Positions 10,601-20,113 of a DNA stretch of 64,000 bases are shown one piece after another. The stretch lies in assembly GCF_905475465.1 (NCBI RefSeq), contig NC_062246.1, forward strand, positions 7,590,001 to 7,654,000. The letters run 5' to 3'. The notes under the pieces were generated by a model. The model was not told where the DNA came from. It did no database searches and saw only the letters and a list, made by a program, of their open reading frames with translations. The position numbers were made by a program, and so were the translations under genes. The DNA is from Pieris napi. Taxonomy: Eukaryota; Arthropoda; Insecta; Lepidoptera; Pieridae. Every line of letters starts with the position of its first letter. The stretch's first letter is position 1.

Positions 10601-13600
10601 GACCGTATATACAGCGGCCTATCGCAGCGGCACACCGCATCACGGCCAGCCGCTAGTGCGTTGTAGGCCTTAAGCTATAGAATATTTTCAAAAAGTTATG
10701 GTTCTGTAATTACGATAGTGTAAACAAATCACGTACGCTGCGGAAACTATTGGCAATATAATAAAGTGATCTACTACAGTTATAAAGAAGACATCAATAT
10801 CTACAAAAACATCCACAATATCATATGTCTAGGCTTTTAGTAAACTCCCTCTTCCTAAGTCGAGGAACACATTGGCATAACATATATAAAAGCTTGCGTC
10901 GAATTATATAATTTGATAATTCCTTAATCAAATTTCACCTAAATTATGGGGTATTTTTGCTTAGAATATTATTTCTTCCTACAGCAAGTAACGTTGGGCT
11001 CGTCCCCTGATGGAGCTGAAGCCTATCGAGATGGGGACGCGGTGGAGATTGCCCGCGCGGGTCGTAACCACGCAGCCAGGTGGCGCTGTTCGGGGCGAGA
11101 CAAGTCTGGGCGACCGCTGACTGGACAACCCACTAGACTGCTTATATATGGTGAATTTTTCGACGTATGAAGTTTCAATGTAGTTCGTAACGCTAATGTC
11201 GCAACCTTGATTGCGCCGTTTTTTTATAAGATAGGGAGGCAAAATGCTAAGGGACGCCCAAAAAAGGCACATGGACACTTTTTTTTAGCGGCGGTGCGTT
11301 GCCGGCCTTTGAGGGAAGAGAGTGCTCTTATTTTAAACAATTGGAGGTCTTATCTAGTTTTCGGAAGTTTTACAGCCATTCAGATGTTTTGTTTGTTCGT
11401 TTCTTGTGTTAGTATAAATTAAGTGACAAGGTTTCTTTAACTTTCTGAAAAGACTCAAAGGGCCCGATTTAATATTCGATTAAAACATTATCGTCGAGTA
11501 CATAGACTAAAAAAGACAGAGAATACCAAAGACCTGGGAAGATAGAATATAAGAGACTTCACTCGGAGGTCGTGTACTAATATTAAATACAATACTAACT
11601 TAAACTTAATGTAATCCTTATTATAGTACTTGAATAAAGGCTATTTTGTTTTTATTTACTTATGCTATATTTATTTAGAAAATAACAAACAGTTAAATAA
11701 AAAACTCGGGACAGGCCGCTGGTGTAGTATAGATCTGCAAATGAATAGTTTTTTAAAACCTAAATATAACAATCAAATATACTGTATTTACAATTTTCAT
11801 AACCTACATAGTAATAATAAACATAGAAAATTAATAAAAAGAAAATTAAAACATATAAAAAGTTTGGTCTCTGTCCCTTTAAGGCTGGCAGCATTTCCTC
11901 ACTGTATTGCGATACTTATTCGTTGAGCGAGGAAAGCACCACCTCTAGGGTCACTGGTACTATCTACCAGGCGTTTAATCTTAAATCTTTATTTAAGATC
12001 TTATATTTTACGAAAAACAAATGTTCATTCATATAAATAAGGAATACAGAGAAAGTTTAATATGTAATAAATTGTACGCCTAGATCGTAATACTACGCTA
12101 TTATTTTATCTCGAAGACGTATCAGGAAGAATTCAGTTTATTTTTGTCTCATACAGAACCAGTTCGTTCCGTATATCTGGCTGTGGATGGAAGACGTCTG
12201 GACGCTGGAAACACGTGGGTGCCAGTTAGGGATAAAACTGTGCTGGAAGTTAGATGTGTCGCTGAAGGTAATTTGTGTCTATTTAATATTTTACTGAGCT
12301 CAGTGATATTTCGAGTTGATCAAAAGAAAAAAAAATATATGCTAACATGTTATTATGGAACGTGGATTATTTTCGGTGACACTTCAAAGAATGGTAACCA
12401 AGGTAACAAATTCCGTACTTTTAGTCAATCTTTGATAATAACGACGACTTATTTCATCTAAATATGTAAAGTTATAAAGAATAGACTATATATCCTTCTT
12501 GAAGGCGTGCTTAGACTTGACTATTAAATTACGTGTAATGGCAGATTAATATAATAGCGCGGTGCAACGTATATAATGCACAATTAACGACAGACTTAAG
12601 GACGTACCTATGCAACAGTATCAAGAGATAGATAGAATGAGATACTGATACAAGAATAAAATACTGGTGGGATTTAAAAAAGTTCTCCATGGTTCTTATT
12701 GAAAGCTTTTAATAAGCTATGTGTGATAATTGTCAATGATTGTTACAAAATGTTTATTGGGTAATACTGGAAAAATACCAATTTAATAAAAAAATACCAT
12801 AACACAGCATTATGTTGAATTTGGGCAGTGACACCGGGAATCAAGCCTAGAACTAATGGGGTTGTTAAATGGGAAGTCATTTAATGTTTTAATTTGATTT
12901 AGTAAATGTAATTTTTATGAAATCGGGTTGTCGTACCTGAACCAAATTCAGGAGGTACTATAGAAGGGACAAGTTAAGAGTACCCATACCCAACGAGTAT
13001 ACATGTCATGAAAGTGGATGATGCGAGAGAGGTATGTCAGGACCGTAGCAGGCGGAGATCCGTGGCCTCTGTCTACCCCTTCGAGAAAAAGGCGTGACAA
13101 TATAAAAAAATAAATTTTAATTATTGTTAATATTGTATAGGTGGAGTACCCCCACCGGAATTAACATGGCGTCTGTTGGCCCTAGAACCGGCGCTAGACC
13201 ATAGGCCGTATTTACGGATACAACCCACTAACTACTCTATGGGTAAGTGACCAAAAAATTAAGTTTTATCCGTATACCTACTATATATTTTATCTGTATT
13301 CCATATTGTAGTTTGTAAATTACGAACGACGAAATTGGCTTGACAATATGAAACATAAACATAATCAGAATTATTGAAAGTAATCCATATAAAAAATGGC
13401 CTTAAAACACGTTATAGAACTTGTTGAACTTGAAAAAATCCAAAATTATTTAAATGATTGATTTTGTTTCATGTATCAGGCACATTACACAAAAGGTCAC
13501 AGATTAGTCGAATCGACGATAACGTGTTTTTAATTATAATGTCTGGCGAACACAGTCCTGTAGTTTAATTTCGTTGGTGGTTCGAAATATAAAATATATA

Positions 13601-16600
13601 TTTATCATTGTTAAATAAACAAATACTAAACGAATAAAAAACGTTAAAAACTTGAAGTTTCATTTGTACGTCACAGGCGACGCCATTTTGCGTAGCGTTT
13701 TTGGCGGGTTCTTGAAATAATTAATATATGTCAATACTTAACAGAATTATAAATAGCATTTTGTATGGGTGCTATAGTCCGTGATAAAATAGCCCATACA
13801 CAGGATATAAAATATTGTTGAGTTCGAATTTATAGTCCAATTATTATTTGGTTTGGCGCGCAATTTCTATAGTCTATAGCTGTATGTTCCAATTTTTAGT
13901 TATCTGTGGACGCGCCCGCTTTGGGCGTTTGGCGCCATTCATTGCATTACCGTTTCATTTATTAGAGAGTGTGTTCTAGATAAATGTTGAAACTAAGTCT
14001 TAACTTATTCCTATATTTACTTCAGTTAAATAATTGCAGACTTTAGTTCGCGGTAAATGTAAATTAAGTTTATTTTAAATTGCCGCAATGGAGGAAAGTA
14101 GTTTTTTTTATAGCTGATATTATTAAAATATACTTTAACTTATTTTACGACAATGTCTTACGATATATCACCGTTCCTAGATGGTATGTACTGGTCTCGT
14201 GTGGTGGTGACTGCAGCTAGGGAGCTTCATAATGCAACCTTACAGTGTGAGGCAAAACAACGAAAACCGGGGAAAGACAATACCACCAAACATTACGATG
14301 TTATGACTGCTAAGTTGGAAGTTCATGTCACTTGTAAGTATCATCATCGCCATTATATTTACTCAAAATGTATGTATTTTATTAAAATATAAAGAAACGA
14401 CAGAATGTGTTTAAGACTGTTGTCTAATGCAGAAGAAATAGAGTTTTTGTCATAAAAAATTTTGCAATTTATTATTATAGTTTTCCTTGTAATTTAAAAA
14501 AAATAGCCTATTACTACTAGTTATTATTTAACCATTTCAATATGCAACCCAACCTCAGTGATCCAACCATTATTCATAGACTTAAAATTTCCCTTAAAGA
14601 TCCACCATCTTTCGTAATATCTCGCTGGCCTGGGTTCGGTGTATCCCTATGGGCGGGCAGTCCAGCCGCCCTTCGCTGTGACGTCGATTCCAATCCTCCC
14701 GCTCGCCCACTTTGGACAAGGGACAGTGATATTCCGCTGCCTCAGACGTAAGTTATTGCGACCATATCCACAAATTAAAACGTTGTATTATCAATTATTA
14801 AAGACACGAAGTTAATAATAATTTTGGAATATGTTTTGTGGGCTGTGATAATATCAACCGATACAGCAAAATAGTTTCTGCATTTTCTAGTCAGTTAAAC
14901 ATAATAGTTGGTCGATTAAAGAGTCATGATTACAATACACGTAATTATGTAGCATTGTGACGTGCTTTATTATTCATTGTTTATTTACTTTCAATTTAAA
15001 TAATAAGTTAATAAAATTAAATCAACTTTAATATACGCACGTGAAGCTTAATAGTTGATTCCATATATGCTTTTTGATGGAATTTGTCGGTAATTAAGGT
15101 GAAAAAATAATAAAAACGTAAAGGGACAAGGTAACCAAAGGTTCTGATATATTGAAGAATATTTAATTTACTTAATTCCTTATGTATATATTATTTATTC
15201 TAATATAAATGATATGCAGTTCTCCTGCGCCAACGGACAGCGCGGCTGGTTCGGCAACCCTACGTTGGGCGCGATTACAGCCATCCCATGGTGGATGGTA
15301 CCAATGCCGAGCGACGTGGCTTAACACAGAGTACTCGTCCATCGGATACTACCTGAATGTGCTTTGTAAGTACATGCATTTCAATGTTTTTCAATCGGAA
15401 AATAGGCACAAATATCCCGCTATTGCGTGTATCTGTAAAGTCGACAGAGCACAAAAATGGAGTTCTAGTAGCACCGACCATAGATATATATTATATAGTT
15501 CCTGATAGATTTAAGTCCAAAAACTCTCTGATTCCTGATTACAGCAGAGCATTTCTTCTGGACTTATAAAAATAAGCTTTCAATAAAACAACATATTCAC
15601 ATGAAAATTTTTTTATGAAAAAATATTAAGGTTCAATAAAAAATACAGAAAAAAAAGCAATGAGCATTTTTCTTAGATTTTACTGAATTAAAATAAACTA
15701 TTTGCACAGACATAAGCAATCCACGGTTTCTATTAGATCTATAACATATTTAGGCAACAAAGCCTGAACCAGAATTTTTCGCTTTCTTTCGGCAGAGACT
15801 ACCTGTTCTATGAAAATGCCAATATTTTCGACTAACAATTACAAAAATAAAAAAAATAACTTATAGACTACTATACCTTTTAACTAGGCCCAAAAGTTTT
15901 TATGAATGTATATTATTAGTTCTTTGCTATGCTATGCTGAAAAAAAGGGAAGAGTTCTGCGCGAACTTTTGTTTTGCTTAGATATATAATTGATCTAATA
16001 GAATCCATGTTTAGACCCAAGAGTTATTTTTTTAATTCAAAGTCATGAATATTGCAAAGTATTATATAAAATAATATATATAACGAATTTATTACATTCG
16101 TTACTGTACATAAAAATAACAATATTACGAAGGCATTTCGTTTGTATTATCTATCTATATCTTACCTAAAAATACGATATATCTCACATTACACAAGTAC
16201 ATATTGTATACGATAATTTGCAATATTTGTTCGACTAGGCTAACTTCAATCTTATGAACAAACAAACCCCTATAAGTTGTGCTAGTTACGTATTCAACTT
16301 CGACTGTATGCGTAAACAAATCTTGGAAGGAATTAAGTTTTGTGCTTTGCATATGTTTGATAGTATTACTTGTTTTATTATACTTTCTTTTTTATTTGTA
16401 TAACCCGGACAAGCTGGTTGTCGTCGTGACTAAGTCACCATTCTCACGGGTTTCCCCATAACAGTTGCGCTAAGGGAAGCTATAGAAGGACAAGTTTAGA
16501 GATATCACTAGAATAGCTGCAAGCACTATCCAGTAACATGACCTTCAGCAATGAAAAATACGATAGAGAATTGTACTTTCGGAATAGTTATAACAATTTA

Positions 16601-19600
16601 AGAACTATTATATAGCAGCTATCAGCGTTTAAATTCATAATTTTTAGATCGTTACCTATTAATATATACTCGTATAAGCTTTTTGTGCAATCAAAACTTC
16701 TTTGTCTTTGATTTTTAGTAGCAAATTTCCGAACAAAGTAAACGAATAAACCCCTACCTTATGTGTTTACATTCTAGAGAGTTTTCTCAAGAAAGTCGAT
16801 ATATCATTGGAATATTTCAAATAACCACCTCTCTCCAGCCCCCGATGAATCAATTCAAACGTCAACGGAGTCAGATGAGGAGCCTGTACATCAGAAAGTC
16901 GAGGTGCCGCTCGGGGGAAACGTTCAGCTTCATTGTCCCAAAGGTACGTACATTAGAAATTAGAACTTTTTAAAGCTTAGCTTTAGCTTATTCCTTTTGC
17001 TAGAATACTTTTTATTGCCAATTGGTTTTTATTTATCCATGCCCTAATTTTCTTTCGGAGAAAATTTGGCAAACCTTAATTGTTTTAATGATAAAATGTA
17101 TCAACTGTCAAACTTAGCGAGATATTATTATAAACAGTATTGCCCTTATGGCTTCAGCGTGCGACTCTCAGCCGGTCGTAGGTTTGAAGCCTGGCTATGC
17201 ACCAATGGATGTTCTGTTCTGTAAAGGCTAAACATCGTGAGGAAACCTGGCCATGCCTGAACCCCAAAAAATCGACGGCGTGTGTGAGGCACAGATGGCC
17301 GATCAGCTACTTGCCTATTAGAAACAAATGATCACGAAACTGAAACACTGGTTTTTATTATAAAAAGCTTGAAGTGGAAAATATTACATTCGATTAAAGC
17401 ATAAATCATGGATTAAAATTTAATTAATTACGCAATGTTCAATCAGTGGATTAATTACGGACACAACAATAATTACATAGTTTCCCAGTATTGTGTTTTG
17501 TTTAATATTTGTTAAAATATATTTGCGAAATATAGATTTGGGTCAGTAATTTTATTATGATATGAAAGTTTATAATAGACATTAGATCTTTCAAATAACG
17601 TGTAATTTATTTACGTATCATGGTCATGGTATGAGATGATACTACATACGGCAGACACCTTAAATGGAGACAGATTTATTGCAGGTAGTGTCGGTTGTTG
17701 GTGGCGTCGTGTAGTGGGTAACGCTAGTGATAACTGGGCCCCGGCTGGGTCACACCACGCGCATGGAGTGCTCGGTAAGTCCCATAATGAGAAAGGATCT
17801 TTTCAGTTTTAAATTTTTTTAATTAACATATATGTTTAACACGTGATTATATTTGTACGTTGAAAGTTTGAAGACGTTACTACGAAGGAAGTGCTGGAAC
17901 ATCGACAATATAAAAATACCAACTTTATAACTACATAAATTATTGTCGACATTTGGCATTTACGTCTTTGTAGAATAAAATTAATCATAAATTAAAGTAA
18001 TCTTATTAATAAAATTCATAAATCGTGTTATAAACAAAAAAATACAATTAAATTTCATTCAATTAATCAAACATGAAATGTATTTGATATCAAAAAACTA
18101 TATTCTCATTTATTATTGCCGCCATTATTTAACAAGGTATATCAGAAGCAATGTGGGAGGAAGGTGGCGAGTACAGATGCGTAGGCGCACGAGCCAGTGA
18201 GCGCGCAAGGCTACGAGAACTCAAACGAGTCACACTCTCTGTTACCGGTTAGTATGATTTTTCGGAACATGACGTCATTGTAATTTATATGGCCAAGATT
18301 TATATGTCATAATAATTTACACAACATTTTATATTATAAGGTTACGTCTGATGCTAACTATTTTGTTCTCTTGGGCCAGTTCACCTATTATATACATTTT
18401 TTATAACTTAATTATATGAAGATTTTTTATATATATTTTAAATAATTGTCCTTCACGGTCCGCTTCACTACCTCCCGGTCCCTGAGAGATACATCCAATT
18501 GTTTAAAAACAGAGCATACTCCTCCGTCAAAGGCCGGCAACATATCCACTAAAATAGGCGTCCCGTCGGCTCGTTTGCCTTGTTTCGTTTGTTTGTTTGT
18601 AAAAAATTGTAGGATGTTTTCATACCGCTTGGAGACCTATTTTCTATATTATTTCTTTGAAAATTAAGTAAGAAATTTAATTAGTTTAAAAGAGTAAAAA
18701 TAAGGTTCTTTCTTACTTCAATCAGTAATTTTATCAATTCTAATTTAGCACTACACTGTCAAATGGGATTCACCTGTTCAAGTGAAATTACTACATTCGT
18801 TCTATAAATATATGTATTTTATTTTTATTTTATTTTATTTTAAAAGGCACACTAACGAAACACATACAAACACTTAAAGAGAACACATAACATAGAAAAC
18901 AAGATACATGCATGTGCATCAATAACAAGTGTGCACAACATTTAAAGGGAAACATTACAATGAAGAAGAGAAAATAACTTAAACATTAAAAGTAAAAAAA
19001 AAAAAATAGAGTAAAAAAAAACATGCAATTTACAATTATATATAATATATATGTATGTGATAACTTCTTGACATTGTGTCGCCATTCCTAACTTCTTGAC
19101 ATTGTGTCACCATTCCTAACTTCTTGACATTGTGTTACCATTCCTAACAAGGTGGAGCAACAGCAAAGAACCTTAACACTGAAGTACTAGAGAGCGGCTG
19201 GCGTTTAACTTGCGGGGTTTGTGGGCGTAATCTTCGCGTCAGCTGGGTGACATCTGGCCGGTCCCAACCAGCCGTTCTAACTCCAGATTTGGCCCAGCAT
19301 TGCTGGCTTGCTGTTCTTATAACACCCGACCCAGAAGAGGTCTGGTGTGTTGCTGTCTCGTCAAATGGTGGTGCTGTCGCTGTAAGTATATAGATTAGAA
19401 TACAAAGTTTATTATTATACTGTGTTAGTTGAAATACTGAACTGAAATGAGAATTCGATTATTTTATTCCTTATCATTACTTAAAGACTTTTTTAAATAG
19501 TTGTAAAATCATAGGTAAATTCAATAATTAAAATATTTCCGTAATTTTCCATGGTGTAGGCTAATTTAGTTTGTATATATATTATTACTTTTACTAAGGG

Positions 19601-20113
19601 TCATCTAAGTTATTGTATGTTTTTTTTTTAAAGACAATTCACACAACTAGTCCCATGCTAAGCTGGTGAATTTTGTGTTATGGGTACTAGGCAACGGATA
19701 TACATACATATTTTAGATAGATACACATATAAATACATTTTAAACAACCAAGACCAAATGCTCATCACATCGATGTTCGTTTCAGCCGGGGATCGAACCC
19801 GGGACCCATGGATTCGCAGTCAGGGGTACTAACCACTAGACCAATGAGTCGTCGAAGTAACGTCATTATTTAAAGATAGATTCAGTACCTTTTTTAATAT
19901 TATTTATTATTATCTGCCTTATTAATATAATCTTTACTTAGATTGATTTTTAATTATCTTTAACAGGTATTTCCTAAGCGTAGCATTGCTGCGTCACTAT
20001 CGCCAGCACGTCATGCAGTCAGGGCCTTACATTCAGGGAACCATGCGATAAATTTGACCCCATTTGTGTTCCTCTTAACAGTTTCCCTATACCTTTTACA
20101 ACTAAGTTACTAA
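7278..20113 (+). CDS. GPI-anchored five-Ig-domain protein, 14 visible exons, 5' end missing
   Basis: Fourteen exons with GT-AG borders join in one open frame. Residues are counted from the first full codon at 7280. The visible product is 745 residues: an acidic segment (about 1-139), a basic linker (140-208), Ig1 (209-298), Ig2 (299-420), Ig3 (421-518), Ig4 (519-620), Ig5 (621-697) and a C-terminal tail (698-745) ending in about 20 hydrophobic residues. Most introns between domains are phase 1, as is usual for Ig-superfamily genes. Each Ig unit shows the Cys / Trp / Cys pattern, and sequons include NVT, NYS, NAT, NTT and NAS. The likely role is a cell-surface adhesion or recognition molecule on the outer membrane face; this is inference from architecture only. 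The initiating Met and signal peptide are not found. I do not recognise the specific family member; insect GPI-linked Ig proteins are the closest class by layout. Confidence 0.9.
7776..8048 (+). mobile_element. Diverged Helitron-like element in intron 1
   Basis: It starts TCTATATAGGTACATAAAAT and CACGTGTCAC, then ACACCGAAACGGCTTTTTGA, and ends near ACATTTGCGGGGT. Block order matches the better-preserved copy at 9283-9601. The canonical CTAG end has decayed. Confidence 0.65.
8214..8420 (+). CDS. Exon 2: Arg/Ala-rich linker before Ig1
   Basis: Acceptor TTTTACCAG precedes 8214 and donor CAG/GTATTT follows 8420. It is exactly 69 codons with phase 0 at both ends, so skipping it would keep the frame. 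The product is basic and Ala/Gly/Pro rich, with many Arg-Asp and Arg-Glu pairs towards its end (starting TRRVKTGD, ending RIQAPQ). No known domain is recognised. GC content is well above that of the flanking introns. Confidence 0.85.
8421..9282. other. Intron 2, first part: nothing recognised
   Basis: AT-rich intron sequence without repeat boundaries or open frames of interest. Confidence 0.5.
9283..9601 (+). mobile_element. Non-autonomous Helitron in intron 2
   Basis: It starts TCTAATATATAAAATTCTCG and ends ACGTTTGCCCGGTCAGCTAG, lying between A and T as expected for Helitron insertion. Internal blocks CTCCTCCGAAACGGCTTGAC and TAGTCCACCCCTAAATTT are typical of lepidopteran Helitrons. The 88-codon open frame inside is not a gene. 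Confidence 0.8.
9917..10021 (+). CDS. Exon 3: first half of Ig domain 1
   Basis: Acceptor TTGTTACAG precedes 9917 and donor GAG/GTATGT follows 10021; 35 codons, phase 0 on both sides. It contains the B-strand Cys (ARLLCDL, residue 228), an NVT glycosylation sequon, and the core Trp in LKWFKDNE (residue 238). This is the usual Ig spacing between first Cys and Trp. The domain is completed by exon 4. Confidence 0.88.
10161..10669. mobile_element. Harbinger-type MITE in intron 3
   Basis: This is a 509-bp element with TTA on both sides (10158-10160 and 10670-10672). Ends are GACCTACAACGCACTAGCGG and CCGCTAGTGCGTTGTAGGCC; the TIRs extend more than 40 bp with few differences. The outer parts are strongly GC-rich with repeated GCGGC/GGCCG words, and the centre is AT-rich. 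A TTA target duplication and GGCC-type terminus fit PIF/Harbinger. There is no transposase. Confidence 0.82.
10371..10437 (+). repeat. LINE-derived segment matching the piggyBac insertion site at 42.7 kb
   Basis: About 50 bases starting CACATATAATTATTTAACAA and ending AACCTATTTTAAAAGAGTAA are shared with the two flanks of the element at 42704-43704. Here the TTAA (10420-10423) is uninterrupted, so this copy shows the pre-insertion state. Confidence 0.8.
10985..11150 (+). CDS. Exon 4: second half of Ig domain 1
   Basis: Acceptor TTCCTACAG precedes 10985 and donor ATG/GTGAAT follows 11150; 55 codons plus one base. It holds the F-strand Cys in AARWRCSGRD, in place of the common DxGxYxC. The domain ends in TRLLIYG, and the split Gly/Glu codon joins exon 5 at phase 1. 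Base composition is GC-rich compared with its introns. Confidence 0.87.
11200..11370 (-). repeat. Diverged copy related to the GCGGCGGTATC repeat family, in intron 4
   Basis: It reads TTTTTTATAAGATAGGGAGG, then CATGGACACT, then GTGCGTTGCCGGCCTTTGAG and GAGTGCTCTT. This is the block order of the lepidopteran repeat seen at 60717-60874 but in reverse orientation and with changed inner sequence. Confidence 0.55.
11765..11990 (-). pseudogene. LINE ORF C-terminus and 3' UTR in intron 4
   Basis: The minus strand reads LVDSTSDPRGGAFLAQRIS, then IAIQ-stop-GNAASLKG, then an AT-rich tail. The QRISIAIQ-GNAAS motif is shared with copies at 1945-2085 and 29160-29300. An in-frame stop shows that it is not functional. 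Confidence 0.75.
12157..12267 (+). CDS. Exon 5: Ig domain 2, N-terminal part
   Basis: Acceptor CTCATACAG precedes 12157 and donor AAG/GTAATT follows 12267. It enters with two bases and leaves with one base of a split codon. The product begins EPVRSVYLAVDG and ends with the B-strand Cys in LEVRCVAEG, typical of the first strands of an Ig domain. Confidence 0.88.
12960..13110 (+). pseudogene. LINE ORF 3' end in intron 5, abutting exon 6
   Basis: The plus strand reads VMKVDDAREVCQDRSRRRSV, then ASVYPFEKKA and TGA at 13095-13097. This resembles the DR-WRSVV-AYPFGKKA ends of LINE ORFs. The remaining 43 bases up to exon 6 would be LINE 3' UTR or host intron and include the splice acceptor. Confidence 0.65.
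13141..13242 (+). CDS. Exon 6: Ig domain 2, central part
   Basis: Acceptor TTGTATAG precedes 13141 and donor GG/GTAAGT follows 13242; phase 1 on both sides. It encodes GVPPPELTWRLL, giving the core Trp of Ig2, and an NYS sequon close to its end. A LINE fragment with its own stop codon ends only 43 bases before this exon. Confidence 0.85.
13243..14180. other. Intron 6: nothing recognised
   Basis: It contains GC-richer words such as GACGCCATTTTGCGTAGCG and GACGCGCCCGCTTTGGGCG about 230 bases apart. These may be ends of an unidentified element, but matching termini could not be aligned. Confidence 0.4.
14181..14333 (+). CDS. Exon 7: Ig domain 2, C-terminal part
   Basis: Acceptor GTTCCTAG precedes 14181 and donor ACTT/GTAAGT follows 14333; phase 1 on both sides. 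It carries NAT and NTT sequons and the F-strand Cys in NATLQCEAK. The final strand runs TAKLEVHVT. An upstream ATG in the same frame (14153) lies before the acceptor and is not the start. Confidence 0.88.
14600..14747 (+). CDS. Exon 8: Ig domain 3, first half
   Basis: Acceptor CCTTAAAG precedes 14600 and donor AC/GTAAGT follows 14747. It encodes the linker YPPSFVIS and then AALRCDVDSNPPARPLWTRD. This is a clear C2/I-set signature: B-strand Cys, the conserved N-P-P turn and the core Trp. The intron before it is only 266 bases. It leaves at phase 2. Confidence 0.9.
15220..15365 (+). CDS. Exon 9: Ig domain 3, second half
   Basis: Acceptor TGATATGCAG precedes 15220 and donor CTTT/GTAAGT follows 15365. 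It encodes ATLRWARLQPSHGGWYQC, where GGWYQC is the F-strand motif with the second Cys. The domain closes with SSIGYYLNVL. This is the clearest Ig domain of the protein. Confidence 0.9.
15366..16838. other. Intron 9: nothing recognised
   Basis: 1.47 kb of AT-rich intron. Open frames here lack splice context and family motifs. Confidence 0.5.
16839..16943 (+). CDS. Exon 10: linker and start of Ig domain 4
   Basis: Acceptor CTCTCTCCAG precedes 16839 and donor AAAG/GTACGT follows 16943; phase 1 on both sides. An acidic linker (SPDESIQTSTESDEEP) leads into VPLGGNVQLHCPKG with the B-strand Cys of Ig4. Confidence 0.87.
17134..17355 (+). mobile_element. SINE-B, decayed copy in intron 10
   Basis: It reads ATGGCTTCAGCGTGCGACTC, GGTCGTAGGTTTGAAGCC, then AACATCGTGAGGAAACCTGG and TCGACGGCGTGTGTGAGGCA. 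The block order matches the full copy at 34422-34718. The box B equivalent (GGTTTGAAGCC) is mutated. Confidence 0.75.
17685..17774 (+). CDS. Exon 11: Ig domain 4, central part
   Basis: Acceptor TTATTGCAG precedes 17685 and donor CTCG/GTAAGT follows 17774; phase 1 on both sides. It encodes GSVGCWWRRVVGNASDNW. There are two adjacent Trp residues, an additional Cys just before them and an NAS sequon. The extra Cys could form a non-standard disulphide. Confidence 0.85.
18137..18247 (+). CDS. Exon 12: Ig domain 4, C-terminal part
   Basis: Acceptor TTTAACAAG precedes 18137 and donor ACCG/GTTAGT follows 18247; phase 1 on both sides. It encodes EEGGEYRCVGARA, the F-strand Cys, then an Arg-rich stretch and the closing strand VTLSVTG. 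The acceptor has a weak pyrimidine tract. Confidence 0.86.
18812..19061 (-). mobile_element. LINE 3' UTR in intron 12
   Basis: About 230 bases match 37725-37930 in the same orientation, with shared words GCACACTAACGAAACACATA, ACATGCATGTGCATCAATAA and AAATAACTTAAACATTAAAA. In the 37.7-kb copy this segment follows a minus-strand LINE ORF end. A (TTTTA)n run at 18815-18843 is the tail. Confidence 0.78.
19062..19145. repeat. Three tandem 28-bp units ending at the exon 13 acceptor
   Basis: Units lie at 19062-19089, 19090-19117 and 19118-19145. Each starts AACTTCTTGACATTGTGT and ends CCATTCCT, with single-base differences (TCG, TCA, TTA in the middle). Six bases (AACAAG) then lead to exon 13. Each junction forms CCTAAC, a good branch-point sequence. 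Confidence 0.92.
19152..19381 (+). CDS. Exon 13: Ig domain 5
   Basis: The acceptor CCTAACAAG, which ends a 28-bp tandem repeat, precedes 19152; donor GCT/GTAAGT follows 19381. It encodes a whole Ig-like unit in one exon: WRLTCGVCGRNLRVSWVTSG (B-strand Cys and core Trp), then QHCWLAVLI and EEVWCVAVSSNGG (F-strand Cys). Two further Cys residues suggest an extra disulphide. It enters at phase 1 and leaves at phase 0. Confidence 0.87.
19628..19853 (-). mobile_element. SINE-A (tRNA-derived) in intron 13, antisense to the gene
   Basis: On the minus strand it starts GACGACTCATTGGTCTAGTG and contains the pol III box B word GGGTTCGATCCCCGG, then ATCGATGTGATGAGCATTTG. It ends in an A-rich tail, seen as TTTTTTTTT at 19621-19629. 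It is strongly similar to 58515-58778. Confidence 0.88.
19967..20113 (+). CDS. Exon 14: C-terminal tail with GPI-anchor signal and stop
   Basis: Acceptor ATCTTTAACAG precedes 19967; TAA stop at 20111-20113. The 48-residue tail is Arg/Ser/Ala rich, then a small-residue stretch (LHSGNHAINL) that could hold the omega site, then about 20 hydrophobic residues (PFVFLLTVSLYLLQLSY) running directly to the stop. No charged cytoplasmic tail follows, which fits GPI-anchor addition rather than a type I membrane protein. Confidence 0.82.
   Translation, partial: VFPKRSIAASLSPARHAVRALHSGNHAINLTPFVFLLTVSLYLLQLSY

Noticed and set aside
19062..19145. CRISPR-like array of 28-bp repeats
   Set aside because: The units are directly adjacent with no spacers, in a eukaryotic intron; it is a minisatellite.
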